Below, one piece after another: positions 1 to 10,044 of a stretch of 64,000 bases of DNA; the stretch's first letter is position 1, and each line of letters opens with the position of its first letter. Below the pieces are notes generated by a model, which was not told where the DNA came from, searched no databases, and saw only the letters and a list, made by a program, of their open reading frames with translations. The stretch is taken from assembly GCF_004022265.1 (NCBI RefSeq), contig NZ_SAVB01000007.1:117950-181949 (forward strand). The letters run 5' to 3'. This DNA is from Paenirhodobacter ferrireducens (GTDB lineage Bacteria > Pseudomonadota > Alphaproteobacteria > Rhodobacterales > Rhodobacteraceae). A program made the position numbers and the translations under genes.

Positions 1-210
1 GTCGGCGGCCGAGATGCCCGGGTTCTCGACGATCATCAGCAGCACGCTGAGCGGCACCGCCCGCAGGGACAGCGATTCGAGCGCGGCGCTCATTCCCTGC
101 ATGTCGCGGATCGAGGCGCGGCGCAGGTGGTACCCTACCAGATCGGCAAGAAATTCAAGCCGTTCCTCCCCGGGTTCGGGCTTTGGGACGGTCTTGTGGG
201 GGGCAGCCAT
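1..210 (-). CDS. MarR-family regulator, N-terminal part (cut by window edge)
   Basis: Reading leftward from an ATG at 208-210, the first 70 codons encode a leader and the first helices of a MarR-type winged-helix regulator. The stretch LADLVGYHLRRASIRDMQ followed by PLSVLLMIVENPGIS matches the usual dimerisation helix and the start of the wHTH. The rest lies outside the window. It is divergent from the hydroxycinnamate operon starting at 357, and two tandem operator-like repeats lie between them, so it probably represses that operon as CouR- and FerC-type MarR proteins do, released by the CoA thioester. The family assignment is good; the ligand is inferred from context. Confidence 0.8.
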   Translation of the reverse strand, partial: MAAPHKTVPKPEPGEERLEFLADLVGYHLRRASIRDMQGMSAALESLSLRAVPLSVLLMIVENPGISAAD

Positions 211-258
211 TGCCAGTTCTCCTGTGTCATCGGCAACCAGAACGTGAACAGGATTAAT

Positions 259-301
259 GCTATACAGTATAACAGTCAATCGCTATATCGTATAACAGTC
301 A
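259..301. promoter_or_regulatory. Tandem operator-like repeats between marR and the hydroxycinnamate operon
   Basis: Two 20-bp direct copies lie at 259-278 (GCTATACAGTATAACAGTCA) and 282-301 (GCTATATCGTATAACAGTCA). They are identical at 18 of 20 positions and 23 bp apart, about two helical turns. Each has a near-palindromic core (TATAC..GTATA), and the cores resemble -10 hexamers on both strands. The site sits between the divergent MarR gene and the aldehyde dehydrogenase gene. I read it as a double MarR operator overlapping the divergent promoters. Confidence 0.65.
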
Positions 302-356
302 GGCGGCCGATGATTCGGGGGAGACAGAATCTCGGCGCAACCTTGGGGAGGAGCGA

Positions 357-1808
357 ATGACTGTCGTTGACATGAGGATTGCGGGCATGTCCCGCGCGGC
401 ACAGGACGGGCGCCGGTACCGCAGGCACAATCCGGTTTCCGGCGCCGTCGCCACCGAGGCCGCGGCGGCAAGCGTCGCGGATGCGGTTGCGGCCGCCGAG
501 GCGGCCGATGCGGCGTTCCCGGCCTGGGCGGCGCTCGGCCCGAACGCGCGCCGCGCCGCGCTGTTGAAGGCGGCCGATGCGCTTGCGGCCAAGGGCGATG
601 CCTTCGTCGAGGCGATGGCGACCGAGACCGGGGCGACCGAGATGTGGGCGCGGTTCAACGTGATGCTCGCCGCCTCGATGCTGCGCGAGGCCGCGGCGCT
701 GACGACGCAGATTGCCGGCGAGGTGATCCCCTCCGACAAGCCGGGCTGCGTGTCGATGGGGCTGCGTGAGCCGGCGGGAGTGGTGCTTGGCATCGCGCCC
801 TGGAACGCGCCGGTGATCCTTGGCGTGCGGGCGCTGGCAACGCCGCTCGCCTGTGGCAACGGCGTGGTGTTCAAGGCCTCCGAGCTGTGCCCGCGCACCC
901 ATGCGCTGATCGTCGAGGCGCTGGAAGAGGCCGGGCTGCCGGCCGGGCTGGTCAGCTTCGTCACCAATGCGCCGGAAGACGCCGCCGAGATCGTCGGCGC
1001 GCTGATCGACCATCCGGCGATCCGCCGCATCAATTTCACCGGCTCGACCAAAGTCGGACGGATCATTGCCGAACGCGCGGCGCGCCACTTCAAGCCCTGC
1101 CTGCTGGAGCTTGGCGGCAAGGCGCCGCTGCTGGTGCTGCGTGATGCCGATCTCGACGAGGCGGTGAATGCCGCGATCTTCGGCGCCTTCTTCAATCAGG
1201 GGCAGATCTGCATGTCGACAGAGCGGATCATCCTCGCCCCGGAGATCGCCGATGCCTTCGTCGCGCGGTTCATCGCCCGTGCCGCCTCGCTCAAGGCTGG
1301 TGACCCGGCGATCGGGGATTGCCCGCTCGGCGCAGTGATCGACGCCCGGACCGTGGCGAAGGTGAGCGAGCTGATCGAGGATGCCCGGGCGAAGGGGGCG
1401 GAGATCCATTCCGCCGGGCCTGCGGAGGGCGTGCTGATGCCGGCCCAGGTGGTGGACCGGGTGACCCCCGAGATGCGCCTTTATGCCGAGGAAAGCTTCG
1501 GCCCGGTCGTCGCGATCCTGCGCGCGACGGACGAGGACGATCAGATCCGGCTGGCGAATGATACCGAATACGGCCTGTCGGCGGCGGTTTTCACCACCGA
1601 TATCGCCCGCGGTCTGACCGTCGCCCGGAAGATCCGCTCGGGCATGTGCCACATCAACGGCGCCACCGTCCATGACGAGGCGCAGATGCCCTTCGGCGGG
1701 ACCAAGGCCTCGGGCTATGGCCGCTTCGGCGGCAAGTCGGGGATCGAGGAATTCACCGAGCTGCGCTGGATCACCTTCGAAACCCAGCCCGGGCATTACC
1801 CGCTCTGA
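357..1808 (+). CDS. vdh: NAD(P)-dependent aldehyde dehydrogenase, vanillin/4-hydroxybenzaldehyde dehydrogenase type
   Basis: A 483-residue ALDH-superfamily enzyme. The general base Glu sits in LELGGKAP (about residue 251), the catalytic nucleophile Cys in NQGQICMSTERI (residue 285), and the cofactor-binding signature in NFTGSTKVGR. The sequence layout resembles salicylaldehyde/vanillin dehydrogenases. The expected reaction is oxidation of the aromatic aldehyde released by the neighbouring hydratase-lyase (vanillin to vanillate, or 4-hydroxybenzaldehyde to 4-hydroxybenzoate) in the cytoplasm. The start at 357 has a good ribosome-binding site (GGGGAGGAG) about 5 nt upstream. It is the first gene of a three-gene operon behind the double operator. 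The substrate is assigned mainly from the operon. Confidence 0.85.
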   Translation: MTVVDMRIAGMSRAAQDGRRYRRHNPVSGAVATEAAAASVADAVAAAEAADAAFPAWAALGPNARRAALLKAADALAAKGDAFVEAMATETGATEMWARFNVMLAASMLREAAALTTQIAGEVIPSDKPGCVSMGLREPAGVVLGIAPWNAPVILGVRALATPLACGNGVVFKASELCPRTHALIVEALEEAGLPAGLVSFVTNAPEDAAEIVGALIDHPAIRRINFTGSTKVGRIIAERAARHFKPCLLELGGKAPLLVLRDADLDEAVNAAIFGAFFNQGQICMSTERIILAPEIADAFVARFIARAASLKAGDPAIGDCPLGAVIDARTVAKVSELIEDARAKGAEIHSAGPAEGVLMPAQVVDRVTPEMRLYAEESFGPVVAILRATDEDDQIRLANDTEYGLSAAVFTTDIARGLTVARKIRSGMCHINGATVHDEAQMPFGGTKASGYGRFGGKSGIEEFTELRWITFETQPGHYPL

Positions 1809-1893
1809 GCGGGCCCGCGACATGCGGTGGCGGGCGGGGCCGAGGCGGCCCCGGCATCGCCCCCCCTTTACGGAAAACAAAAGGAAGAAGACC

Positions 1894-2721
1894 ATGGCTA
1901 ACGATCACGACACGGTTGTCTACGAGGTCAGCAACGGCATCGCCTGGCTGAAGTTCAACCGCCCCGAGAAGCGCAACGCGATGTCGCCCGCGCTGAACCG
2001 CGCGATGATGGAGGCGCTCGACGCGCTCGAGTTCCGCGATGATGTCGGGGTGCTCGTGCTCACCGGCGAGGGCACCTCGTGGACCGCCGGCATGGATCTG
2101 AAGGAATATTTCCGCGAGACCGAAAAGGACGGGCTGAAGGGCGTGCGCAAGTCGCAGCGCGAATCCTACGGCTGGTGGCGACGGCTGCGCTGGTATCAGA
2201 AGCCGACGATCGCGATGGTCAACGGCTGGTGCTTCGGCGGCGGCTATGGTCCGCTTTTTGCCTGTGACCTCGCGTTCTGCGCCGACGAGGCGAAGTTCGG
2301 CCTGTCGGAGATCAACTGGGGCATCCTGCCCGGCGGTGGCGCGACCAAGGTGGCGGTGGAGCTGCTGCCGTTCCGCAAGGCGATGTATCACGCGATGCTG
2401 GGCGAGCCGATCGACGGCAAGACTGCGGCCGAGTGGGGGCTGGTGAACGAGTCGATGCCGCTTGCCGCTTTGAAGGACCGGGTGACGGCAGTGGCACAGA
2501 CCCTGCTGCAGAAGAACCCGGTCGCGCTCAAGGCCACCAAGGACGCGGTCCGCCGCGTCGGCGTGATGACCTATGACGAGGCCGAGGATTACCTCGTCCG
2601 GGCGCAGGAGGCGGCGAATTCCTACGACAACGAGGGCCGCAAGGAGGGTATCCGCCAGTTCATCGATGAGAAGTCCTACAAGCCGGGGCTCGGCGCCTAC
2701 GACAAGAGCCGCAAGAGCTGA
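1894..2721 (+). CDS. ech: Hydroxycinnamoyl-CoA hydratase-lyase (feruloyl-CoA hydratase/lyase)
   Basis: A 275-residue crotonase-fold enzyme. It closely follows the known Pseudomonas hydroxycinnamoyl-CoA hydratase-lyase: RPEKRNAMSP near the N-terminus, WTAGMDLKEYFRE, TIAMVNGWCFGGG, FGLSEINWGI with the catalytic Glu at about residue 139, EDYL with Tyr at about 233 (the phenol-binding tyrosine of that family), and a C-terminal DDKS/DEKS-type KPGL tail. The reaction hydrates feruloyl- or coumaroyl-CoA and splits it to an aromatic aldehyde and acetyl-CoA. The start at 1894 follows an AAGGAAG ribosome-binding site. It lies 85 bp after vdh and 73 bp before the CoA ligase. These specific motifs separate it from ordinary enoyl-CoA hydratases. 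Confidence 0.93.
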   Translation: MANDHDTVVYEVSNGIAWLKFNRPEKRNAMSPALNRAMMEALDALEFRDDVGVLVLTGEGTSWTAGMDLKEYFRETEKDGLKGVRKSQRESYGWWRRLRWYQKPTIAMVNGWCFGGGYGPLFACDLAFCADEAKFGLSEINWGILPGGGATKVAVELLPFRKAMYHAMLGEPIDGKTAAEWGLVNESMPLAALKDRVTAVAQTLLQKNPVALKATKDAVRRVGVMTYDEAEDYLVRAQEAANSYDNEGRKEGIRQFIDEKSYKPGLGAYDKSRKS

Positions 2722-2794
2722 GGCCCATCGGGCGGCCGGGCGCAGGGGAGATTTGTCCGGCCGCAACGACATCTGACAGCACGGGAGGAGGACC

Positions 2795-4309
2795 ATGCTC
2801 GATTTCATCACACCGGATCCGGTGGCCATGCATGCGCGGCTGCGACCGGCGGCACTTGCCTGTATCGATCTCGCGACCGGACGGCGCTGGAGCTATGGCG
2901 CGCTTGACGCCGACATCCTGCGCGCCGTGAGGGTGCTTGCCGGCAAAGGGATTTCGCGCGGTGAACGTGTCGCCGTCATCGCACGCAACTGCGTCGATTT
3001 GATCGTGCTGCAGCAGGCGCTGATGCGGCTCGGTGCGATCTTCGTGCCGCTGAACTGGCGGCTGTCCCTGCCCGAACTTGCACGGCTGCTGGCCGATTGC
3101 ACGCCGAAGCTGGTCTATACCGATTTCGATGCGGCGCCGGTCCTGCCCGAGGGCTGCTGGCTGGAACAGGTCTCGACCTTCATCGACGAGGTCCGCGCCG
3201 CCGATCCGGCGCCGCGCCCGCCGCGCCACTCGGGCTTTGACACCTGCATCATCCTTTACACCTCAGGCACCTCGGGAGTGCCGAAAGGGGCGCTGCTGAC
3301 CTCGCAGTTCCTGCTCGCGACGGCGGTGAACTTCAACGTTCTGGGGGAGGTCGACACCGGCTGCGTCTTCCTGTGCGACAGCCCGATGTTCCATGTGATC
3401 GGCATCGTCACGCAGATCTGGCCGCCGATCCTGCGTGGCGGAACCTTCATCGTGTCGCCCGGCTTCGACCCCGAGGCGACGAACGAGCGCCTTGGTCACC
3501 CCGACTGGGGCGTCACGCATTACTTCTGTGTCCCGCAGATGGCCGAGGCGCTGCGCCACGCCGGCAATTTCGATCCGTCGCGCTGGCGCAGGCTCAAGGC
3601 CCTGTTCACCGGCGGCGCGCCGAACCCGCCCTCGCAGATCCGCTGGTGGCTCGATCACGGCGTCAAGATGGTCGACGGCTACGGCATGACCGAGACTGGC
3701 ACCACGCTTGGCATGCCGCTGTCGCCCGAGATGCTGCGCGAGAAGGCCGGGGCGGTGGGGGTGGCAGGGCCGCTGACCAGCGTGAGCATCGTCGACGAGA
3801 ACGACGAGGAGGTGCCCGACGGCGTTCCGGGTGAGGTGGTGATCTTCGGACTGAATGTCACGCCGGGCTACTGGAACCGGCCGGAAGAGCGCGACCGGGC
3901 CTTTACCCCCGAGGGCGGCCTGCGTTCGGGCGATATCGGCGTGCGTGATGCGGACGGCTACATCACCATCGTCGATCGCCGCAAGGACATGTTCATCTCG
4001 GGCGGCGAGAACGTCTATCCGGTCGAGGTCGAGGCGGCGCTGATCCAGCATGATGCGGTGCGCGAGGTCGCGGTGATCGGCATTCCCGATGAACGCTGGG
4101 GCGAGGTCGGCTGTGCCTATATCGTGCCGGCGCCGGGGCAGGCGCCGCAGGCGGCCGAGCTGGTCACGCATTGCCGCAGTCTGATCGCCCATTACAAGGT
4201 TCCGAAGGATTTCCGCCTCGTGCCCGAGCTGCCGCGGACCGGATCGGGTAAGGTGATGAAGCATGTGCTGCGCGATACGGCGCGGGCGGAGGTGGCGCCG
4301 GCGCGCTGA
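2795..4309 (+). CDS. fcs: Hydroxycinnamate-CoA ligase (feruloyl-/p-coumaroyl-CoA synthetase)
   Basis: A 504-residue ANL-superfamily AMP-forming ligase. The P-loop-like motif is ILYTSGTSGVPKGA (about residue 153), then DGYGMTETG, the hinge region IVDRRKDMFISGGENVYP, and the C-terminal catalytic lysine in RTGSGKVMKH. It activates a free aromatic acid to its CoA ester using ATP. As the third gene of the vdh-ech operon it should feed ferulate or p-coumarate to the hydratase-lyase. An AGGAGGA ribosome-binding site precedes the ATG at 2795. A strong intrinsic terminator follows. The family is certain; hydroxycinnamate as substrate comes from context. Confidence 0.88.
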   Translation: MLDFITPDPVAMHARLRPAALACIDLATGRRWSYGALDADILRAVRVLAGKGISRGERVAVIARNCVDLIVLQQALMRLGAIFVPLNWRLSLPELARLLADCTPKLVYTDFDAAPVLPEGCWLEQVSTFIDEVRAADPAPRPPRHSGFDTCIILYTSGTSGVPKGALLTSQFLLATAVNFNVLGEVDTGCVFLCDSPMFHVIGIVTQIWPPILRGGTFIVSPGFDPEATNERLGHPDWGVTHYFCVPQMAEALRHAGNFDPSRWRRLKALFTGGAPNPPSQIRWWLDHGVKMVDGYGMTETGTTLGMPLSPEMLREKAGAVGVAGPLTSVSIVDENDEEVPDGVPGEVVIFGLNVTPGYWNRPEERDRAFTPEGGLRSGDIGVRDADGYITIVDRRKDMFISGGENVYPVEVEAALIQHDAVREVAVIGIPDERWGEVGCAYIVPAPGQAPQAAELVTHCRSLIAHYKVPKDFRLVPELPRTGSGKVMKHVLRDTARAEVAPAR

Positions 4310-4373
4310 CAAGGCGGCGGCGCGGCCGGGAAATCGCACTCCCCGCCACGCGTCGCGGCAGGTTTCCTCCCTG

Positions 4374-4424
4374 CCCGGGGGGGCCGGGGCCGGTTCCGGC
4401 CGGGCCGGACCCCCCGGGGCTTTT
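4374..4424 (+). terminator. Intrinsic terminator of the hydroxycinnamate operon
   Basis: A nine-pair GC stem (CCCGGGGGG at 4374-4382 with CCCCCCGGG at 4410-4418), with a second small GC hairpin in its loop, is followed by TTTTCTT from 4421. It lies between the convergent ligase gene and arsH. Confidence 0.8.
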
Positions 4425-4467
4425 CTTCTGTCGCAAGGCGGGCCGGCCGTGCCGCGCGCCGCGCGTC

Positions 4468-5196
4468 TCAGGTCGCGGCAGAGAGGTTCACTCGCGCCAT
4501 CAGCGCTGCGGCGCTCTCCTTGCGCTCGGAATAGCGGTCCACGAGGTAATCGGCCCGGTCCCGGGTCAGGAGGGTGAATTTCATCAGCTCCTCCATCACG
4601 TCGACAATCCGGTCATAAAGCGGCGAGGGGCGCATCCGTCCGGCCTCGTCGAACTCCTGAAACGCCTTCGGCACCGAGGATTGGTTCGGGATCGTCAGCA
4701 GCCGCATCCAGCGCCCGAGAATGCGCATCTGATTGACTGCGTTGAAGCTTTGCGAGCCGCCCGAGACCTGGATCAGCGCCAGCGTCTTGCCCTGCGTCGG
4801 CCGTACCGCGCCCTCGGAAAGCGGGATCCAGTCGATCTGCGTCTTCATCAGCCCGGTCATCGCACCGTGGCGCTCGGGGCTCGACCAGACCATGCCCTCG
4901 CACCAGGCCACCAGGTCGCGCAACTCGCGCACCTTCGGGTGGCTCGCATCGGCGCCGTCATCGACCAGCGGCAGGCCGGAGGGGGTGAAGATCCGCACCT
5001 CGGCGCCGAGACGGACCAGGATGCGCCCGGCCTCCTCGGCGGCAAGGCGCGAGAAGCTGTGCAGCCGCAGCGAGCCGTAGAGCAGCAGGATGCGCGGCGG
5101 GTGCGACGCGGTCGCGGGGGCGAAGAGCCGGTCGCGGTCGATGCCGGGGAACAGGGCGTCGTCGAGGTTGGGCGTCTCCGTCGGAGGTTCAGACAA
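4468..5196 (-). CDS. arsH: ArsH, NADPH-dependent FMN reductase / organoarsenical oxidase
   Basis: A 242-residue flavodoxin-fold protein with the ArsH FMN-phosphate loop [11 protein letters not shown] at about residues 40-50, the [20 protein letters not shown] segment and SGGSQSFN, all typical of ArsH. Characterised ArsH proteins oxidise trivalent methylated or aromatic arsenicals to the less toxic pentavalent form. It is the last gene of the arsR-acr3-arsH operon, separated from acr3 by about 115 bp that hold a small GC hairpin (arms at 5225-5230 and 5240-5245) and no convincing gene. The start at 5194-5196 is the only one that keeps the typical N-terminal extension of the family. Confidence 0.93.
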   Translation of the reverse strand: MSEPPTETPNLDDALFPGIDRDRLFAPATASHPPRILLLYGSLRLHSFSRLAAEEAGRILVRLGAEVRIFTPSGLPLVDDGADASHPKVRELRDLVAWCEGMVWSSPERHGAMTGLMKTQIDWIPLSEGAVRPTQGKTLALIQVSGGSQSFNAVNQMRILGRWMRLLTIPNQSSVPKAFQEFDEAGRMRPSPLYDRIVDVMEELMKFTLLTRDRADYLVDRYSERKESAAALMARVNLSAAT

Positions 5197-5310
5197 GGCG
5201 GTTTCCTTCCGGATCAGGGATCACCCGGCCGTCTTTTCCGGCCGGAGGGGAGGGCGGGGCGCCGCCTTGCGCGGGCCGGCGCAGTCGGGCGTGCGGGGGG
5301 ATGCGGCCAC

Positions 5311-6330
5311 TCATGCCGGGAACCGGTCCCGGGTACGATTGGCGATGGCGACGAGCGACAGCATCACCGGCACCTCGACCAGCACGCCGACCACGGTTGC
5401 CAGCGCCGCGCCGGAGTTCAGACCGAACAGGCCGATGGCGACGGCGACCGCCAGCTCGAAGAAGTTCGAGGTGCCGATCAGCGCACAGGGCGCCGCCACC
5501 CGGTGCGGCAGCTTCCAGGCCCAGGCCCAGACATAGCCAAGCGCGAAGATGCCATAGGATTGCAGCACGATCGGGGTGGCGATCAGCGCGATCAGCAGCG
5601 GCTGCGACACGATCACCGGCCCCTGAAAGCCGAACAGCAGCGCCACGGTCATCAGCAGCCCGAGGACGGAGGCGGGCTTGATCCGGGCGGTGAAGGCCGA
5701 AACCGCCGCCACACCGCCGCGCGCGATCAGCCGGTACCGCGTCACGGTGCCGGCGATCAGCGGAATCACGATATAAAGGACGACCGACAGGATCAGCGTC
5801 TCCCACGGCACCGCGATCTCGGTCACACCAAGCAGGAAGGCGACGATCGGTGCGAAGGCCACGACCATGATCAGATCGTTCACCGACACTTGCACCAGCG
5901 TATAATTCGGGTCCCCCTTCGTCAGCTGCGACCAGACGAAAACCATCGCCGTGCAGGGCGCGGCGCCGAGCAGGATCAGCCCGGCGACGTATTCGGCCGC
6001 CCGATCGGGTGCGATCAGCGCGGCGAAAAGGTGCTCGAAGAACAGCACCGCCAGCGCGGCCATGGTGAAAGGCTTGATCAGCCAGTTCACCACCAAGGTG
6101 ATGACCAGACCTTTCGGACGCCGCCCGACATCCTTGAGCGAGCCGAGGTCGATGCCGATCATCATCGGATAGACCATCGCCCAGATCAGCACCGCGACAA
6201 CGAGGTTCACCGAGGCGTATTCGAGCCCGGCCAGTGCGCCGAACAAGCCGGGCGCGAGGCTGCCCAGCACCAGCCCGGCAAGGATGCACAGGGCGACCCA
6301 CAGGGTCAGTCCGCGTTCGAAGAGGCTCAT
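5311..6330 (-). CDS. acr3: ACR3-family arsenite efflux permease
   Basis: A 339-residue protein with about ten hydrophobic segments, from the N-terminal [16 protein letters not shown] on. Family hallmarks are [45 protein letters not shown] (carrying the conserved cysteine that ACR3 transporters need) and [11 protein letters not shown]. It exports arsenite across the inner membrane. The ATG at 6328-6330 overlaps the arsR stop as ATGA, so the two are translationally coupled. The protein is sometimes labelled arsB, but the sequence belongs to the ACR3 group and not to E. coli-type ArsB. Confidence 0.93.
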   Translation of the reverse strand: MSLFERGLTLWVALCILAGLVLGSLAPGLFGALAGLEYASVNLVVAVLIWAMVYPMMIGIDLGSLKDVGRRPKGLVITLVVNWLIKPFTMAALAVLFFEHLFAALIAPDRAAEYVAGLILLGAAPCTAMVFVWSQLTKGDPNYTLVQVSVNDLIMVVAFAPIVAFLLGVTEIAVPWETLILSVVLYIVIPLIAGTVTRYRLIARGGVAAVSAFTARIKPASVLGLLMTVALLFGFQGPVIVSQPLLIALIATPIVLQSYGIFALGYVWAWAWKLPHRVAAPCALIGTSNFFELAVAVAIGLFGLNSGAALATVVGVLVEVPVMLSLVAIANRTRDRFPA

Positions 6331-6671
6331 GTGATGTCCTTCGCGGCAGGGAGGCAGCAGGCGCCGGCCGGCGACGGCGTCAGGCCGGAAATGAGATCGG
6401 TCAGCGGTGCAAGGGCAGCGGGGGTCAGAGCGTAGCAGATGCGCGGCCCGTCGATCTCGCCGGAGATCACGCCGGCGGCCTTCAGGATGCGCAGATGCTC
6501 GGAAACCGTGGACTGGGCCAGGCCGATCGCCTCGACGATCTCGCCCCCGATGCAGCCCGGAGCCGCCTGCAGCATGCGCAGGATCCGGATCCGCGCCGGA
6601 TGTGAGAGTGCCTTTGCCAGGGCGGCAATCTCCGCGTCCCGGGTCTGCCTGTCGTCGCTCCGGATCTGCAT
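6327..6671 (-). CDS. arsR: ArsR-type metalloregulatory repressor
   Basis: A 114-residue ArsR/SmtB winged-helix protein: [14 protein letters not shown], then the recognition helix region [17 protein letters not shown]. It lacks the classical ELCVCDL arsenic site. Its cysteines are at 40 ([12 protein letters not shown]), 79 (RICYAL) and the pair 105-106 (GACCLP), so the As(III) site is probably of the alternative type using a C-terminal Cys pair. It is the first gene of the ars operon, and an 18-bp inverted repeat lies just upstream of its ATG. Autorepression relieved by arsenite is the expected control. Confidence 0.9.
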   Translation of the reverse strand: MQIRSDDRQTRDAEIAALAKALSHPARIRILRMLQAAPGCIGGEIVEAIGLAQSTVSEHLRILKAAGVISGEIDGPRICYALTPAALAPLTDLISGLTPSPAGACCLPAAKDIT

Positions 6672-6682
6672 GGCTGCTCCAA

Positions 6683-6700
6683 TATCGTTGATCGTCGATA
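6683..6700 (-). promoter_or_regulatory. Candidate ArsR operator
   Basis: TATCGTTGATCGTCGATA is an imperfect 18-bp inverted repeat (14 of 18 positions symmetric), 11 bp upstream of the arsR ATG on its coding strand. The position, between the promoter and the start of the regulator gene, fits an autoregulatory operator. Confidence 0.55.
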
Positions 6701-6915
6701 AGCGAAGATTGCCCGAGATACAAGCCCCTTCGCGGGCGATGGCAGAGCCGGGGCATGCGAGGGGGCTGGCCGCTTCTGGTGGCGCGCTGTCACCGGCCCT
6801 GATGGCGGGAAAATTAAACCCAAATATGGGACCGGAGGTGGCTTCTGTTCCGCGAGCCGCTCGGTTAGGGTTCCCCTCGAAGCTTCGCTCCACCATCCCA
6901 AAACAGGCTGAAGAA

Positions 6916-7248
6916 ATGAAAAAGTTTAACGCCGCGCTGGTCGCGACGGCTGTTGCCTTGTGCGTGTCGACCCCGGCGCTCGCCGAGGACCTCGTGTTCA
7001 CGCTGAAAAACGGCACCCATTCCGTGCTGAACAACTTCTACACGTCCCCGGTGGGCGTCAATGCTTGGGAAGACGACGTCTTCGGCGATCAGGTGCTCGA
7101 ACCCGGTGAATCGATGGAGATCACCATCGCCGATGGCCGCAGCGTCTGCGACTACGACATGCGCTTCGAATTCCAGGGCGACGAGCTCGACACCACGATC
7201 GACACGCAGAACCTGTGCGAGCTTGGTGAGTACACGATCCACGAATGA
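6916..7248 (+). CDS. Small secreted/periplasmic protein of unknown function
   Basis: A 110-residue protein with a clear Sec signal peptide (KK charge, hydrophobic core, ALA cleavage site after about residue 23). The mature part is acidic and has VFTLKNGTHSVLNNFYTSPVG, W..DVFGD, LEPGESMEITIADG and a CDYDMRFEF segment. It has two cysteines that could form a disulphide. I have seen similar short proteins in Rhodobacterales, but I know no function. It is monocistronic, divergent from arsR and convergent with the gene at 7285-8208. The ATG at 6916 follows CTGAAGAA. Nothing links it to arsenic except position. Confidence 0.75.
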   Translation: MKKFNAALVATAVALCVSTPALAEDLVFTLKNGTHSVLNNFYTSPVGVNAWEDDVFGDQVLEPGESMEITIADGRSVCDYDMRFEFQGDELDTTIDTQNLCELGEYTIHE

Positions 7249-7284
7249 GGGATCGGTGGGTGGCCTGCAGGCCCTCCGCGTCGC

Positions 7285-8208
7285 TCATCCGGCCTCGGCC
7301 TCGGCCGGGGCCGGGGCGGTGCTCGCGCAGGCCTCTGCAAAGGCTTCCGAGGCGCAGGCGAACTTGATCGCCTGCCAGCGCAGATAGTCGCGCACGAGCT
7401 GCGGTGCGATCCAGCACGCCCCGCGGTTGCTGGGCCGCGCCCAGCCGATCAACCCGGCCTCGCGGGCCTGCGCGAACAGCCGCGCCGCATGGGTGCGCGA
7501 GATCCGGTAGCGGCTTGACAGCACCTTGGGCGAGACGGTGCCGACCCAGATCGGCGCGGCCGCATCTTCGGCCGGCGGGGGCACATCCGCGATCAGGTCG
7601 TGCAGGATGCTGCTGCCGGAATCGGAACTGACGAATTTCGCGATGCTGGCGGGCGGCTTGTGCCAGTCGCGGCGGGCGGCCAGCATCCGCGCGAAGCGGG
7701 GCTGCGCGGCGTGCAGCAGCTCGGGCCGCGCCCGGGAAAGCGCCGCGCGACCGCCGTCGTCGAGCCGGTCGAGCGCCCGCAAGTGGATGTCGAAATAGCG
7801 CCGGATCAGCCCTTCGCTCATCTCGCTCGCTTCGACGGCGCGTTGCCGGCCATCGGCGCGCGCCAGCGGCGTGACGAAGCGATAGCGGCGCATCTCCATC
7901 AGGAATGTGTGCGCGGTGTTGCGGCTGGCGATGCCGCTGTCGCCGATTGCCCGCACCAGATTGGCGGGCGAGATCGGCGGGGCGGCCGGGTCGTGGCGGT
8001 GCTCGAAATGCAGCGCGATGGTGATCTGGCTCAGCATCCAGCGCTGCAGGTCGGCGACGTAATGGACCTCGCGCGGCAGCGCCAGATGCGTCTCGAGCAG
8101 GTCATGGGCCGCCGAGGCCAGACAGTCCCGGAACCCGTGCATCCGCACGAGCGTGTCGACTGTATAGGCGCAGGGGGCGGAGGGCAGCATGATGCGCGTT
8201 TCTTGCAA
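7285..8208 (-). CDS. Protein of unknown function, possibly DNA-binding, co-transcribed with the peptide/amide operon
   Basis: A 307-residue soluble protein that I do not recognise. It has no signal peptide or membrane helix. Two regions look like helix-turn-helix or winged-helix units: one around SPANLVRAIGDSGIASRNTAHTFLMEMRRYRFV (about 80-112) and one near the C-terminus around SSRYRISRTHAARLFAQAREAGLI followed by a wing-like GWARPSNRGACWI. The tail is rich in Ala/Glu. It begins 30 bp after the ABC ATPase stop on the same strand, so it is probably the last gene of that operon. A role as an operon regulator is a guess from the HTH-like segments. Confidence 0.6.
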   Translation of the reverse strand: MQETRIMLPSAPCAYTVDTLVRMHGFRDCLASAAHDLLETHLALPREVHYVADLQRWMLSQITIALHFEHRHDPAAPPISPANLVRAIGDSGIASRNTAHTFLMEMRRYRFVTPLARADGRQRAVEASEMSEGLIRRYFDIHLRALDRLDDGGRAALSRARPELLHAAQPRFARMLAARRDWHKPPASIAKFVSSDSGSSILHDLIADVPPPAEDAAAPIWVGTVSPKVLSSRYRISRTHAARLFAQAREAGLIGWARPSNRGACWIAPQLVRDYLRWQAIKFACASEAFAEACASTAPAPAEAEAG

Positions 8209-8238
8209 GTTCCGCAGGGGCGGGCAAGGGGGGGCGCC

Positions 8239-10040
<1,802 letters not shown>

Positions 10041-10044
<4 letters not shown>

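Noticed and set aside
5197..5310. Possible small gene between acr3 and arsH
   Set aside because: No start with a ribosome-binding site and no meaningful translation on the operon strand; only a short hairpin is seen.
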